Below, piece by piece: positions 52,642 through 60,596 of a stretch of DNA of 64,000 nucleotides; the stretch's first letter is position 1; each line of letters opens with the position of its first letter. This stretch comes from DATLZU01 sp035573855 (GTDB taxonomy: Bacteria; Nitrospirota; Nitrospiria; Nitrospirales; Nitrospiraceae): NCBI GenBank assembly GCA_035573855.1, contig DATLZU010000020.1, positions 1 to 64,000 of the forward strand. Reading direction: 5' to 3'. Both the position numbers and the translations under genes were made by a program. A model generated the notes under the pieces. That model worked only from the letters and a program-made list of their open reading frames with translations. It did not search any database and was not told the origin of the DNA.

Positions 52642-53409
52642 CTACGAGGATTTCTTGTAAAGATTCTGGATAGCCCATGCGCTGATACGCGATTGGTCTT
52701 CGTCGGACAGGTCGGTAAACTGAATTTCCACCCCGGGCGTCCGACGGTGGTGTTCGCCCTCGGATCGGTGAGGGGGGTGATAGCTCGTGACGATCACGCC
52801 GTGCACGTGGATGGAAACCGTTGAGCCCGGCAGGGTGAACGAAAGCGTCACGTGGGTCCCGGGCAACAGCAGATTCGGCGTTTCGACGAACGCGCCCGTG
52901 TGGCTCAACTGGATGATCGTGACCTTCTGGTCGACGCCCCGCTCGCGACCGTCAGAGATGCGAACGGACGCTGGAATTTGCGCGTGGCGTCGCTGAGGCG
53001 GGGAGACAAGGTCGCGGGCCGTCAAAATTCCCACCGGTTGATTCCGGTGGGTGACGATCAGCAGCGGGACCCCGGTCGAAACCATGAGCGTCGTGGCCTC
53101 TTCGATAGGGCGGTCGAATTCAATTGAGTGGACCGGCCTGGACATGATCGCGCGGGCCTCGATGTTGTGGGGTTCCAGCCCCTGCGCGACGACCTTCTTG
53201 ACGATATCGCTGTGGGTCACGATGCCGATCAGGGTCTCGGTGTCTTTGACCAGAAGACACGGCACCTGTTCCCGTTGCATGACCAGCGCGGCTTCGCTGA
53301 CCAGCACGTCGCCCGGAATTTGAATGACGCCGGGTGTCATCATCTGGGCCACCATTGCAGATGGAGAGTCGAACGCGATGTTGCGATCCTTGTTCCCGGT
53401 GCCTCTCAT
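52642..53409 (-). CDS. CBS-pair protein fused to a PilZ domain
   Basis: 255 residues from the ATG with GAGG six bases upstream. Two CBS motifs (MTPGVIQIPGDVLVSEAALVMQREQVPCLLVKDTETLIGIVTHSDIV; MSRPVHSIEFDRPIEEATTLMVSTGVPLLIVTHRNQPVGILTARDLV), then a PilZ-like domain (RRHAQIPASVRISDG, VTIIQLSHTGAFVETPNLLLPGTHVTLSFTLPG). CBS domains usually bind adenylates and PilZ c-di-GMP, so it may integrate both signals. The PilZ part lacks the classical R-x3-R and D-x-S-x2-G quality (LSHTGAF is kept). Confidence 0.8.
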   Translation of the reverse strand: MRGTGNKDRNIAFDSPSAMVAQMMTPGVIQIPGDVLVSEAALVMQREQVPCLLVKDTETLIGIVTHSDIVKKVVAQGLEPHNIEARAIMSRPVHSIEFDRPIEEATTLMVSTGVPLLIVTHRNQPVGILTARDLVSPPQRRHAQIPASVRISDGRERGVDQKVTIIQLSHTGAFVETPNLLLPGTHVTLSFTLPGSTVSIHVHGVIVTSYHPPHRSEGEHHRRTPGVEIQFTDLSDEDQSRISAWAIQNLYKKSS

Positions 53410-53588
53410 CGCGACCTCAATCGATCGGGCGATTGACGCGGTGTTCGAGGTCCCGGGATCACGATGCACAGGAAGTATAGCAGACGGAAACTCCGCGGAA
53501 TGCCGCCTGTTCCCTTGCCAAGCAGACCCTCGGCCGATTAGACTGGCCCGGCGGCTTCGCGCTCCCGGTTCTGTCGAGTATAGGGGCA

Positions 53589-55055
53589 ATGGCGGCGGTT
53601 GACCAGGAATTCTTGAAACGCATCGACGCGATCCCGATGCATGGGTTCGGGTTGTCGGCGGATGTGTATTGTCCCGAGGTTGGCGAACTGCTCGGAGCTT
53701 TGGGCGACGACGCATCGAACGTGGACTATGTGGAGCTCTTCAAAGCGAATGATGCGGCGCTTGCCGCGGTCAGACGCCGGCTGCCGTCGATCGCTCTGGC
53801 CTATCACGGGGAAGGATTGTGGATCACGCAGCCGGATTGGTGCGAACAGTATCCCTACAGGTTGGAATTGGAGACGGCGGCGGCGCATCTGCGGGTGCTG
53901 CGCAGCCATTGGATGACTCACGAATGCGCGAGCAAGCAGATGGCCGGCTATGCCTTCGGCAGGTATCTGCCGCCGCTGTTCACCGAGACCAGCGCGGCAG
54001 TGGTTGCCGAGCATATCACGCTGGTGCAGCACCACCTCGACCGGCGCTGCGAGATGGCGAACGGCATGGGACCGCTTTTTCTGCTGGAGATGCCTCCGCT
54101 CACCTATTTCGGATTCGGGACCGTTCCGATTGCGCGGTTCTTTCGACTAATCGCCGATCGCACAGCCTGCGGCCTGGTGCTCGACCTCGGCCATCTCTGG
54201 ACGGTCTACCGGTATTCGAACGAGGGAAGGCGTTCCAGCATGGAGCGCTTCGCAGAGAACTTCCTGGATGTGTTCCCGATCGAGCGTGTGGTGGAGATTC
54301 ATGTGGCCGGTCTGTCGGCGGAGGGAGATGGGGAAGAAGCGGCCGACAACACAACCCCTCCGCGTCTCCTTGACGACCATGCGGCGCCGATCCCGGACAT
54401 GCTGTTCGACTTGCTCGCGCAGGTGCTGGCCCGTCCGGACTTGGTCCATCTCAGAGGGATCGCCTTGGAAGTCGACAATAAACCGATTCCACAGATCGTC
54501 CGGGAATATCGACGGTTCCGCAGAGCGTTCACCAGCGCCTTTGATCGGCGGGGCACGCCGCCTTCGGAGAAGGTGCACGCGGCGAAGTTCGATCGTAAAG
54601 GTCCGGGGGCGTCGTGCAGCCGCACCGACAAGATGCGGCTTCAACGCGACTATGCGCGATATGCCGAGCTTGTGTCCGGAGTCTCGCATCCACTGGCGAC
54701 GGAATCACTGGAGCTGATTGGAGATCGTGATGGCGTGGACCGCTATCGTCGCCGCTATCTGCCGAATGAGCTTCTTCATTGGGGGGGAGACCTGCGCGAC
54801 ATGTTTCCGGAAACGTGCCGATTGTTGGAGGGGCGTAGCGTCGAGCTCGAGGAGTTCGTAAGCCATTGGTTTCGCATGCCTCGTCCGACGACGGCCCCGT
54901 ATGATTTCTTTCTACTGAAGATCGAGCGGTTTGTCGAATTTGTCCGCAACCGGCTTCCCTCCGCGGTTCCGGCAGCGGAGCGCGAGGCTGCGATGCTGCG
55001 GACCGCCTACCAAGTGGCCAATGAGCCGGCGGTGGGAGTCGAGGTGACGGCATGA
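53589..55055 (+). CDS. DUF692/MNIO-type multinuclear iron enzyme with long C-terminal extension
   Basis: 488 residues. The TIM-barrel iron ligands of the MNIO family are visible: His73 (AYHGEG), Glu167 (LLEMPP), Asp199 and His202 (LDLGHLW), His238 (EIHVAG), Asp262-x-His264 (LDDHAAPI) and Glu294 (LEVDNK). The barrel ends near 315, followed by about 170 residues of helical sequence (RLQRDYARYAELVSGVSHPL, then FVSHWFRMPRPTTAPYDFFLLKIERFVEFVRNRLP). MNIO enzymes modify cysteines in small peptides with a partner protein; no precursor peptide is seen here. Coupled to the dus gene (ATGA). Confidence 0.85.
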   Translation: MAAVDQEFLKRIDAIPMHGFGLSADVYCPEVGELLGALGDDASNVDYVELFKANDAALAAVRRRLPSIALAYHGEGLWITQPDWCEQYPYRLELETAAAHLRVLRSHWMTHECASKQMAGYAFGRYLPPLFTETSAAVVAEHITLVQHHLDRRCEMANGMGPLFLLEMPPLTYFGFGTVPIARFFRLIADRTACGLVLDLGHLWTVYRYSNEGRRSSMERFAENFLDVFPIERVVEIHVAGLSAEGDGEEAADNTTPPRLLDDHAAPIPDMLFDLLAQVLARPDLVHLRGIALEVDNKPIPQIVREYRRFRRAFTSAFDRRGTPPSEKVHAAKFDRKGPGASCSRTDKMRLQRDYARYAELVSGVSHPLATESLELIGDRDGVDRYRRRYLPNELLHWGGDLRDMFPETCRLLEGRSVELEEFVSHWFRMPRPTTAPYDFFLLKIERFVEFVRNRLPSAVPAAEREAAMLRTAYQVANEPAVGVEVTA

Positions 55056-56236
55056 GCTTCTGGGATTCGCTTTCCCGGCCGATCATCGGGCTGGCTCCCA
55101 TGGACGGCGTCACAGATGCGGCGTTTAGGAAGCTGGTGGCGGAACAGGGGCGTCCCGATGTTCTGTTCACGGAGTTCACGCATGTCAATCACATCTGCCG
55201 TGGCCCCGATTTCTTGGTGGAGACGCTGCGGTACAGCGAAGTCGAACGACCGATCGTCGCGCAACTGTACGGCAAGGATCCCGAACTGTTTTATATTGCC
55301 GCGCATGCGGTGTGCGAGCTCGGATTCGACGGGCTTGACATCAACATGGGCTGTCCTTCGCGCAACGTCGCCTCCTCGGGTTGCGGCGCAGGCTTGATCC
55401 GAACGCCGGCCCTCGCCCGCGCCATTATCCGCGCCGCGCGGCAAGGCATCCTGGATTGGTCGGCGGGACAGACGCCTGAGCAGGCGGGCCTCAAACCGGC
55501 GCGCGCGGATTTCCTGAGAGCGATGAATATCGCTAGGAACGGACACCCGACGGTGCCGCGCCGGGTCATTCCACTCTCGGTCAAGACGCGTCTGGGGTAT
55601 GACTGCGTCATAGTTGAAGACTGGATTGCTCACTTGGTGGAGGAGCGGCCGGCGGTCATTTCCGTTCACGGTCGGACGCTGCGGCAGATGTACCAGGGCG
55701 AAGCGGACTGGAACGCCATCGCGCGGGCCGCGCGGATCGTGTCCGGAAGCGGAACCTTGCTGCTGGGAAACGGTGATGTCATGTCCATGCGGCAGGTTGT
55801 CCGGCGCGTGCTCGAGAGCGGGGTGCACGGCGTTCTCGTCGGAAGAGGAGCTTTGGGTGCGCCCTGGGTGTTCCGCACCAAGGACCTCGCGAAGCGCGAG
55901 GTCTGGTCGGGGCAGGACGGAGCTGACCGGCTCTCTGGCCCGCTTGATGTCGCGGTGAGCATGGGCGAGCGGTTCCGGGTGATGATGGCCCATGCCCGCC
56001 AGTTCTATGCGTTGTGCGGGCCCGAACGGTTTCCACGCATGCGCAAGCACTTGGGATGGTATTGCAAAGGCTTTCCCACCGCCGCCGCGATGCGGGCGAA
56101 AATGTTCCAGGCGTCCAGCCCCGCCGATGTCGAGCGGATCATCGCGGAGTTCGCCCCACTGGCTGGTGTCGGCCGCGATGAACGGTCCAATTCTTCAGCA
56201 CACGCGCGATCCTCTTCTGTCCTTTCGGTCATCTGA
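55052..56236 (+). CDS. dus: tRNA-dihydrouridine synthase
   Basis: 394 residues, starting in the ATGA overlap. FMN-dependent Dus fold: IGLAPMDGVTDAAFRKLV, QLYGKDPELF, GLDINMGCPSRNVASSGCGAGLI (catalytic Cys), VKTRLGYD, SVHGRTLRQMYQGEADW, GNGDVMSMRQV and GRGALGAPWVF. An insertion of about 40 residues after the catalytic loop makes it longer than E. coli Dus. Reduces uridine in tRNA D-loops. Subclass unassigned. Confidence 0.9.
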   Translation: MSFWDSLSRPIIGLAPMDGVTDAAFRKLVAEQGRPDVLFTEFTHVNHICRGPDFLVETLRYSEVERPIVAQLYGKDPELFYIAAHAVCELGFDGLDINMGCPSRNVASSGCGAGLIRTPALARAIIRAARQGILDWSAGQTPEQAGLKPARADFLRAMNIARNGHPTVPRRVIPLSVKTRLGYDCVIVEDWIAHLVEERPAVISVHGRTLRQMYQGEADWNAIARAARIVSGSGTLLLGNGDVMSMRQVVRRVLESGVHGVLVGRGALGAPWVFRTKDLAKREVWSGQDGADRLSGPLDVAVSMGERFRVMMAHARQFYALCGPERFPRMRKHLGWYCKGFPTAAAMRAKMFQASSPADVERIIAEFAPLAGVGRDERSNSSAHARSSSVLSVI

Positions 56237-56239
56237 TTC

Positions 56240-56872
56240 ATGCCGCTGATCCTCGCGTCAACCTCTCCCCGCAGGATCGAACTTCTGGGCCTTCTCCAAG
56301 TCCCATTCAGGGTCGAGAGACCGTCGTATCAGGAGCAGGTGCGCCCCGGCGTGCCCGCCGCAACTCTGGCGGCGGAATTCGCTCGGGGCAAGGCGGACTC
56401 TTGCGCCGCGCGCTTTCCCGACTCGCTGGTTCTCGGCAGCGACACGCTGATCGATCTGGACGGTGCGGTGCTGGGCAAGCCGGTCGATCTGCCGGGGGCC
56501 CGCGCCATGCTCCGGCGCCTCTCCGGCCGAGAACACGTGATCCATACCGCGGTTGCCTGCAGGCGGCTCCTCGACGGCGTTGACGATGTGGTTGAAACGA
56601 GCGTGCGGGTCTGGATGAAGAATTTCGGACCCGAAGAGATCGAACGCTATCTCGACACCGGCGAAAGTTTGGGAAAGGCCGGCGCCTATTCCATTCAGGG
56701 CCTAGGAGGCCAATTGATCGCCAAGATCTCTGGCGATTATACGGCCGCGGTGGGGTTGCCGATACGGCTGGTGGCCGATCGTCTCCAAGCCTATGGGATC
56801 GAGGTGCCGGTGGATGTGGAGGCCTTGTACCGGACGAAACCGTATCCCAATTGGTCGCGCTTCGCGAGCTAG
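56240..56872 (+). CDS. Maf-family nucleotide pyrophosphatase
   Basis: 210 residues. Maf motifs: LILASTSPRRIELLGLL, SDTLIDLDGAVLGKP, GREHVIHTAVAC and GKAGAYSIQGLGGQLIAKISGDYTAAVGLPI. The family dephosphorylates non-canonical or m5UTP/dTTP type nucleotides as a housekeeping clean-up. Three bases after dus on the same strand. Start at the ATG of MPLILAS. Confidence 0.92.
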   Translation: MPLILASTSPRRIELLGLLQVPFRVERPSYQEQVRPGVPAATLAAEFARGKADSCAARFPDSLVLGSDTLIDLDGAVLGKPVDLPGARAMLRRLSGREHVIHTAVACRRLLDGVDDVVETSVRVWMKNFGPEEIERYLDTGESLGKAGAYSIQGLGGQLIAKISGDYTAAVGLPIRLVADRLQAYGIEVPVDVEALYRTKPYPNWSRFAS

Positions 56873-56942
56873 ATTGCAAAACGCTTTGGCCATTCCTTAC
56901 AATGCCACCCACACGAGGCACGTTTCGCGCAAGGAGGGGTTC

Positions 56943-57620
56943 ATGTGTGCGGGGGTCGAATCTGGAAAATGGAGGGGGGGAGGAGTGTCGGCGGCGCTGG
57001 CGGCCGTGACGTTAGTTGGATGGGCTCTGGGGGCTGCTCCGGCCGCCGCGATCGATGTGAAGCTGACGATGGAGGAAGCCAAGAAGGCTCTCGAAGCGGG
57101 TCGGGTGCCGATGGAAAAGGCGAATACTCCGGAAGAGGTCAAAAAGGTTTTGCAGCAAGCGTCCTTGGCGACTCGCGTCGGCGCCGATCCAGAGAAGGAC
57201 CCGTGCGGTGCCAGCGCCATTCTGCGAACCAAGCGGTATCGGTTGGAAGCGTTCGGGCGGCAGGAAGCCACCGAATCCAAGAAGCAGAAGAAAGACGTTC
57301 GAATGCCAGAAGAGTTCATCCAGAAAGTCATCGACATGCCGAACATGGAGATCGAGGTGCAACTCTGCGGAGACGATGAGTATTTCGCAGAGGGGGTTCA
57401 GGTGGTGTTTCAGCAGAACGGCAAGACCATCAAGCCTATCGATGTGAGTCCGGCCGAACGCGGCCGCAAGAACGATGGCCAGGGGCCAGCCTACCGTTCC
57501 CGTTTCACCGCCCGATTCGCCTATGAGAGCTTCGACCCGAACGCCAAAACCAAAGTGATCATATTCTATCCGGACGGGAAGATGGTCGATTTCGACGCGG
57601 ATTTCTCGAAGGTGAAATAA
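56943..57620 (+). CDS. Secreted protein of unknown function
   Basis: 225 residues after AAGGAGG. Signal peptide (GVSAALAAVTLVGWALGAAPAAAIDV, cleavage probably after AAA). The mature part has a charged helical stretch (KLTMEEAKKALEAGRVPMEKANTPEEVKKVLQQAS), Lys-rich middle (ATESKKQKKDVRMPEEF) and a beta-rich end (FTARFAYESFDPNAKTKVIIFYPDGKMVDFDADFSKVK). No family recognised. Likely periplasmic. Confidence 0.6.
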   Translation: MCAGVESGKWRGGGVSAALAAVTLVGWALGAAPAAAIDVKLTMEEAKKALEAGRVPMEKANTPEEVKKVLQQASLATRVGADPEKDPCGASAILRTKRYRLEAFGRQEATESKKQKKDVRMPEEFIQKVIDMPNMEIEVQLCGDDEYFAEGVQVVFQQNGKTIKPIDVSPAERGRKNDGQGPAYRSRFTARFAYESFDPNAKTKVIIFYPDGKMVDFDADFSKVK

Positions 57621-57706
57621 TAAAGTGAACGGCGACCTGCGGATAACTCAGAGCGGGTAGCAGATCTTCGAGGGGAAGACTTCGCTGGGTGCCATCGGTT
57701 GTTCGC

Positions 57707-59431
57707 TCATTGCTCTTGCAAGCGGAGCGTATACAGGTAGTGATAGAAACCCCGCCGTTCCATCAATGAGGCGTGGGTCCCCTCTTCTATAATCCTGCCC
57801 TTATTTAGCACCAGAATCCGGTCGGCCTGCTGGATGGTAGTGAGCCGGTGCGCGACCACAAAGGTCGTCCGGCCGGCCATCAACCGTTCGAGCGCATCCT
57901 GAACGAGTCGCTCGGATTCACTGTCCAGCGAAGAGGTCGCTTCGTCGAGAAGGAGAATTCTCGGATTTTTGAGAATCGCCCGGGCGATCGCCACCCGTTG
58001 TCGCTGGCCGCCTGAAAGATTCACGCCCTTTTCGCCGACGACGGTCCGGTACCCGTCGGGCAACGTGCTGATGAATTCATGGGCATGGGCCGCTCGGCTG
58101 GCGGCGAGGACTTCCTCTTCGGTCGCATCCTCGCGACCGTACCGGATGTTGTCGAGAATCGTCCCTCCGAACAGGATGGTTTCCTGGGGCACCAAGGCGA
58201 TCTGCCGATAAAGACTGTCCAGCTTCACTTGGCGGAGATCATATCCATCGATCGTAATCCGCCCCTCGAGGGGATCGTAGAAGCGATGGAGCAGATTGAT
58301 GACCGTGGTTTTGCCCGCGCCGGTCGGTCCCACCAGCGCGATCCGCTCTCCCGGCTTGGCCTCGAACGAGACGTCCGTTAGTACCGGCGCGCGCGTGTCG
58401 TATGCGAAGGAAATCCGCTCGGCCCGCACGTGGCCGGCGATCAGCGGCAAGTCCACGGCGTCGGGCTGGTCGCCAATGTCGGGTTCGGTGTCGAGGATCT
58501 CAAAGATTCGCTGCAAGGAGCCCTGGGCTTCTTTGACTTGCGCGAACACGCGAGCGGCCGAACTGAAGGGCCCGATCAGGATACCGGCGAACAGCACGAA
58601 GGCGAACAGGTCTCCTGGCGTCACCATCCCTTCGATCACCTGGAGACCGCCATACCACAGCACCGCCGCTGCAACCGAGAAGGTCAGTAGGCTGATGGTG
58701 GGGATAAAGACGGCGAGCACTGCCGCCCGGCGGAGCGAGATGGCCAGGGAGGCCTGGATCTGCGAGGCGAACCGTCGCTCCTCGTGGGCCGTTCGGACGA
58801 AAGACTTGACGATGCGGATACCGGAGAGCACTTCCTCCACGAGCGTGCTGATCGAGGCGGTCTGGTCCTGAATTGACGTGGAGAGCGCTTTGAGCCGCCG
58901 GCCGAAGAGGCGGGCGACGAGCACCAAAATTGGCAGGAGAAGCAGAATCAACAAGCAGAGGCGCCAATTCATCACGAACAGAAAGACGGTGCCGCCGACA
59001 AACGTGACCAACTGCTTGGCTGAATCGATGGGTGTCTCGGTCATGACGGTCTGGACAAGGTTGATGTCGTTCATAAGCCGAGAGAGTAGCTCCCCGGTCC
59101 GGCGTTTCACGAAGAAGCTGACTGACAATCTTTGGAGGTGGGCAAACAGATGCATGCGAAAATCCGCCACGACCCGCTGCGAGACCCAGGCTGTCAGATA
59201 GCTGTGCCCCATGGAGAAGAGCCCTTGCAGCGCGATAAGCCCGATGAACAATCGGATCGCGTCGGTCATGCGTTGCGGGTCCCGGTGCACGGTGATGATG
59301 TCCCAGAGGCTGCCGGCCAGTCTCAACAAGGCGAGGTTGAAAGCCGCGACCGCCATGGTCATGATCGTGGCGGCCGCCATACGCGGCAGGTAGGGTTTGA
59401 GAAAGGGATACAAGCGGGCGTAGTGCGACAT
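57707..59431 (-). CDS. MsbA-like lipid ABC exporter
   Basis: 574 residues, half-transporter with six TM helices and an intact ABC domain: VGPTGAGKTTVIN, Q-loop in ALVPQETILFGGTI, LSGGQRQRVAIARAI, ILLLDEATSSLD and VAHRLTTI. MsbA-type lipid flippases and related multidrug exporters share this sequence. It is a useful contrast with the degenerate ABC protein at 42.6-44.3 kb. Confidence 0.88.
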   Translation of the reverse strand: MSHYARLYPFLKPYLPRMAAATIMTMAVAAFNLALLRLAGSLWDIITVHRDPQRMTDAIRLFIGLIALQGLFSMGHSYLTAWVSQRVVADFRMHLFAHLQRLSVSFFVKRRTGELLSRLMNDINLVQTVMTETPIDSAKQLVTFVGGTVFLFVMNWRLCLLILLLLPILVLVARLFGRRLKALSTSIQDQTASISTLVEEVLSGIRIVKSFVRTAHEERRFASQIQASLAISLRRAAVLAVFIPTISLLTFSVAAAVLWYGGLQVIEGMVTPGDLFAFVLFAGILIGPFSSAARVFAQVKEAQGSLQRIFEILDTEPDIGDQPDAVDLPLIAGHVRAERISFAYDTRAPVLTDVSFEAKPGERIALVGPTGAGKTTVINLLHRFYDPLEGRITIDGYDLRQVKLDSLYRQIALVPQETILFGGTILDNIRYGREDATEEEVLAASRAAHAHEFISTLPDGYRTVVGEKGVNLSGGQRQRVAIARAILKNPRILLLDEATSSLDSESERLVQDALERLMAGRTTFVVAHRLTTIQQADRILVLNKGRIIEEGTHASLMERRGFYHYLYTLRLQEQ

Positions 59432-59530
59432 GAATCGGGCTCTTAAGCACGGATGGTTGCCAAGGGAAGCGCCATGAAAGTGGGCGACGGGGAGTGAGGC
59501 CGAGAAGACGGGAAGCCGAGGAGAAGAAAT

Positions 59531-59749
59531 CTACAACTGGGCGATCGACTCAATGAGGTTCTTGTTGATCGCGACGAAGTCGGATCGATCTTTGTCGTTG
59601 ATGAGCACATCCGTCAAGTTGATGAAGAGCCGTTGTTCTTCGTTGATCGCGTCAGAGACGCGGTTGCGCATCGGGGGGATGAGAAAATCCCCGACGTATG
59701 TGCAGTTGACCGTTCGAACGCGGATGCGGACTTTTTTGCCCTCGGGCAC
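59531..59749 (-). CDS. Small conserved-looking protein
   Basis: 72 residues, beta-rich: KKVRIRVRTVNCTYVGDFLIPPMRNRVSDAINEEQRLFINLTDVLIND. Similar short proteins occur in related genomes as far as I recall, but the family is not named with certainty. It lies between the MsbA-like gene and the 31-residue basic protein on the same strand. Confidence 0.6.
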   Translation of the reverse strand: MPEGKKVRIRVRTVNCTYVGDFLIPPMRNRVSDAINEEQRLFINLTDVLINDKDRSDFVAINKNLIESIAQL

Positions 59750-59779
59750 GGTGGCCTCCGTCCCTCAAACGAGGTGTCC

Positions 59780-59875
59780 TCAGCTCTTCCGGCGCAGGAA
59801 CTTCTGGCGCCGGCGCAGCTTCTTATACTTGTGCTTGCGCATCTTCTTCCGGCGTTTCTTCAGCACGCTTGACAT
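59780..59875 (-). CDS. 31-residue AURKAIP1/COX24-type basic protein
   Basis: Too short for most gene callers. MSSVLKKRRKKMRKHKYKKLR followed by RRQKFLRRKS matches the AURKAIP1/COX24 pattern of small ribosome-linked proteins (mS38 type). GAGGAG lies five to six bases before the ATG. Probably binds the small ribosomal subunit. Confidence 0.85.
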   Translation of the reverse strand: MSSVLKKRRKKMRKHKYKKLRRRQKFLRRKS

Positions 59876-60080
59876 ACGCGATCTCCTCGCAGTCGGAGTC
59901 TAGAGTCTTCCCGCGCAAAATGCAAGCACTATGCGGTGCTTTACGCAAAGCCTCTAACCCGACGCGGCAGTCTCGTACCATAGCGTTTGCGACGCTGTCA
60001 AGCAATCGACCAACAGAACCGCGTCCGCTGCGCCGTGCCTGTCGCTTGACCCGCTTCGACGCGGATTTCTATACTGCGGC

Positions 60081-60596
60081 ATGGTCACGCCAGAACGTCG
60101 CATAGTAAGACTCATCGCGCTTTTGTTTCCTCTCGCCATGTTTCTGTCCGCCTGTTCGTCGAAAGGGCCTCAGTATCCAGAAGATCATGAGCGGTTTCGG
60201 CGAATCGACGCGGCGGTCGAATCGCTGCGCAAAGCCTACGTCAATAGAGATGCTTCGGCGTTAGAGGCGTTGATGTTGCCGCTGGACGCGCTGGAGCGGC
60301 TGCACCGCGACGTCCGACGCGACTTCGACAGCTTCCAGGAGATCGCCCTGGACTGGACGATCGAGCGCATCGTGATCGACGGAGACAATATCGACGTCTT
60401 CGTGCATTGGCAAGGACAGTGGAAGCGGGAGCCTGGCGAACCCGGTATCCGCCAACGCGGACACGGCCGTCTTCAGTGGGTCGGAGTTCAGTCGATTCTT
60501 CTCAAGGGACTGGAGGGCGATTTACCCTTCGGGATGACGGTCCGCCAAGCGGGTTCCGAACAAACGGATGTCGATTCGGGGAAGGGGCAGCGATGA
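60081..60596 (+). CDS. Predicted lipoprotein
   Basis: 171 residues. Signal RLIALLFPLAMFLSAC with lipobox LSAC. Helical segment (RIDAAVESLRKAYVNRDASALEALMLPLDALERLHRDVRRDF) followed by a beta part (LDWTIERIVIDGDNIDVFVHWQGQWKREPGEPGIRQRGHGRLQWV). Layout like a SnoaL/NTF2-type domain. The stop overlaps the nadB start (ATGA). Confidence 0.65.
   Translation: MVTPERRIVRLIALLFPLAMFLSACSSKGPQYPEDHERFRRIDAAVESLRKAYVNRDASALEALMLPLDALERLHRDVRRDFDSFQEIALDWTIERIVIDGDNIDVFVHWQGQWKREPGEPGIRQRGHGRLQWVGVQSILLKGLEGDLPFGMTVRQAGSEQTDVDSGKGQR

Noticed and set aside
53410..53588. A precursor peptide for the MNIO enzyme just upstream
   Set aside because: No Cys-containing short frame with a ribosome site is present in the gap.
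57707..59431. MsbA-like exporter as a partner for the degenerate ABC protein
   Set aside because: It lies 13 kb away, has a complete homodimer-type sequence and is transcribed in another unit.
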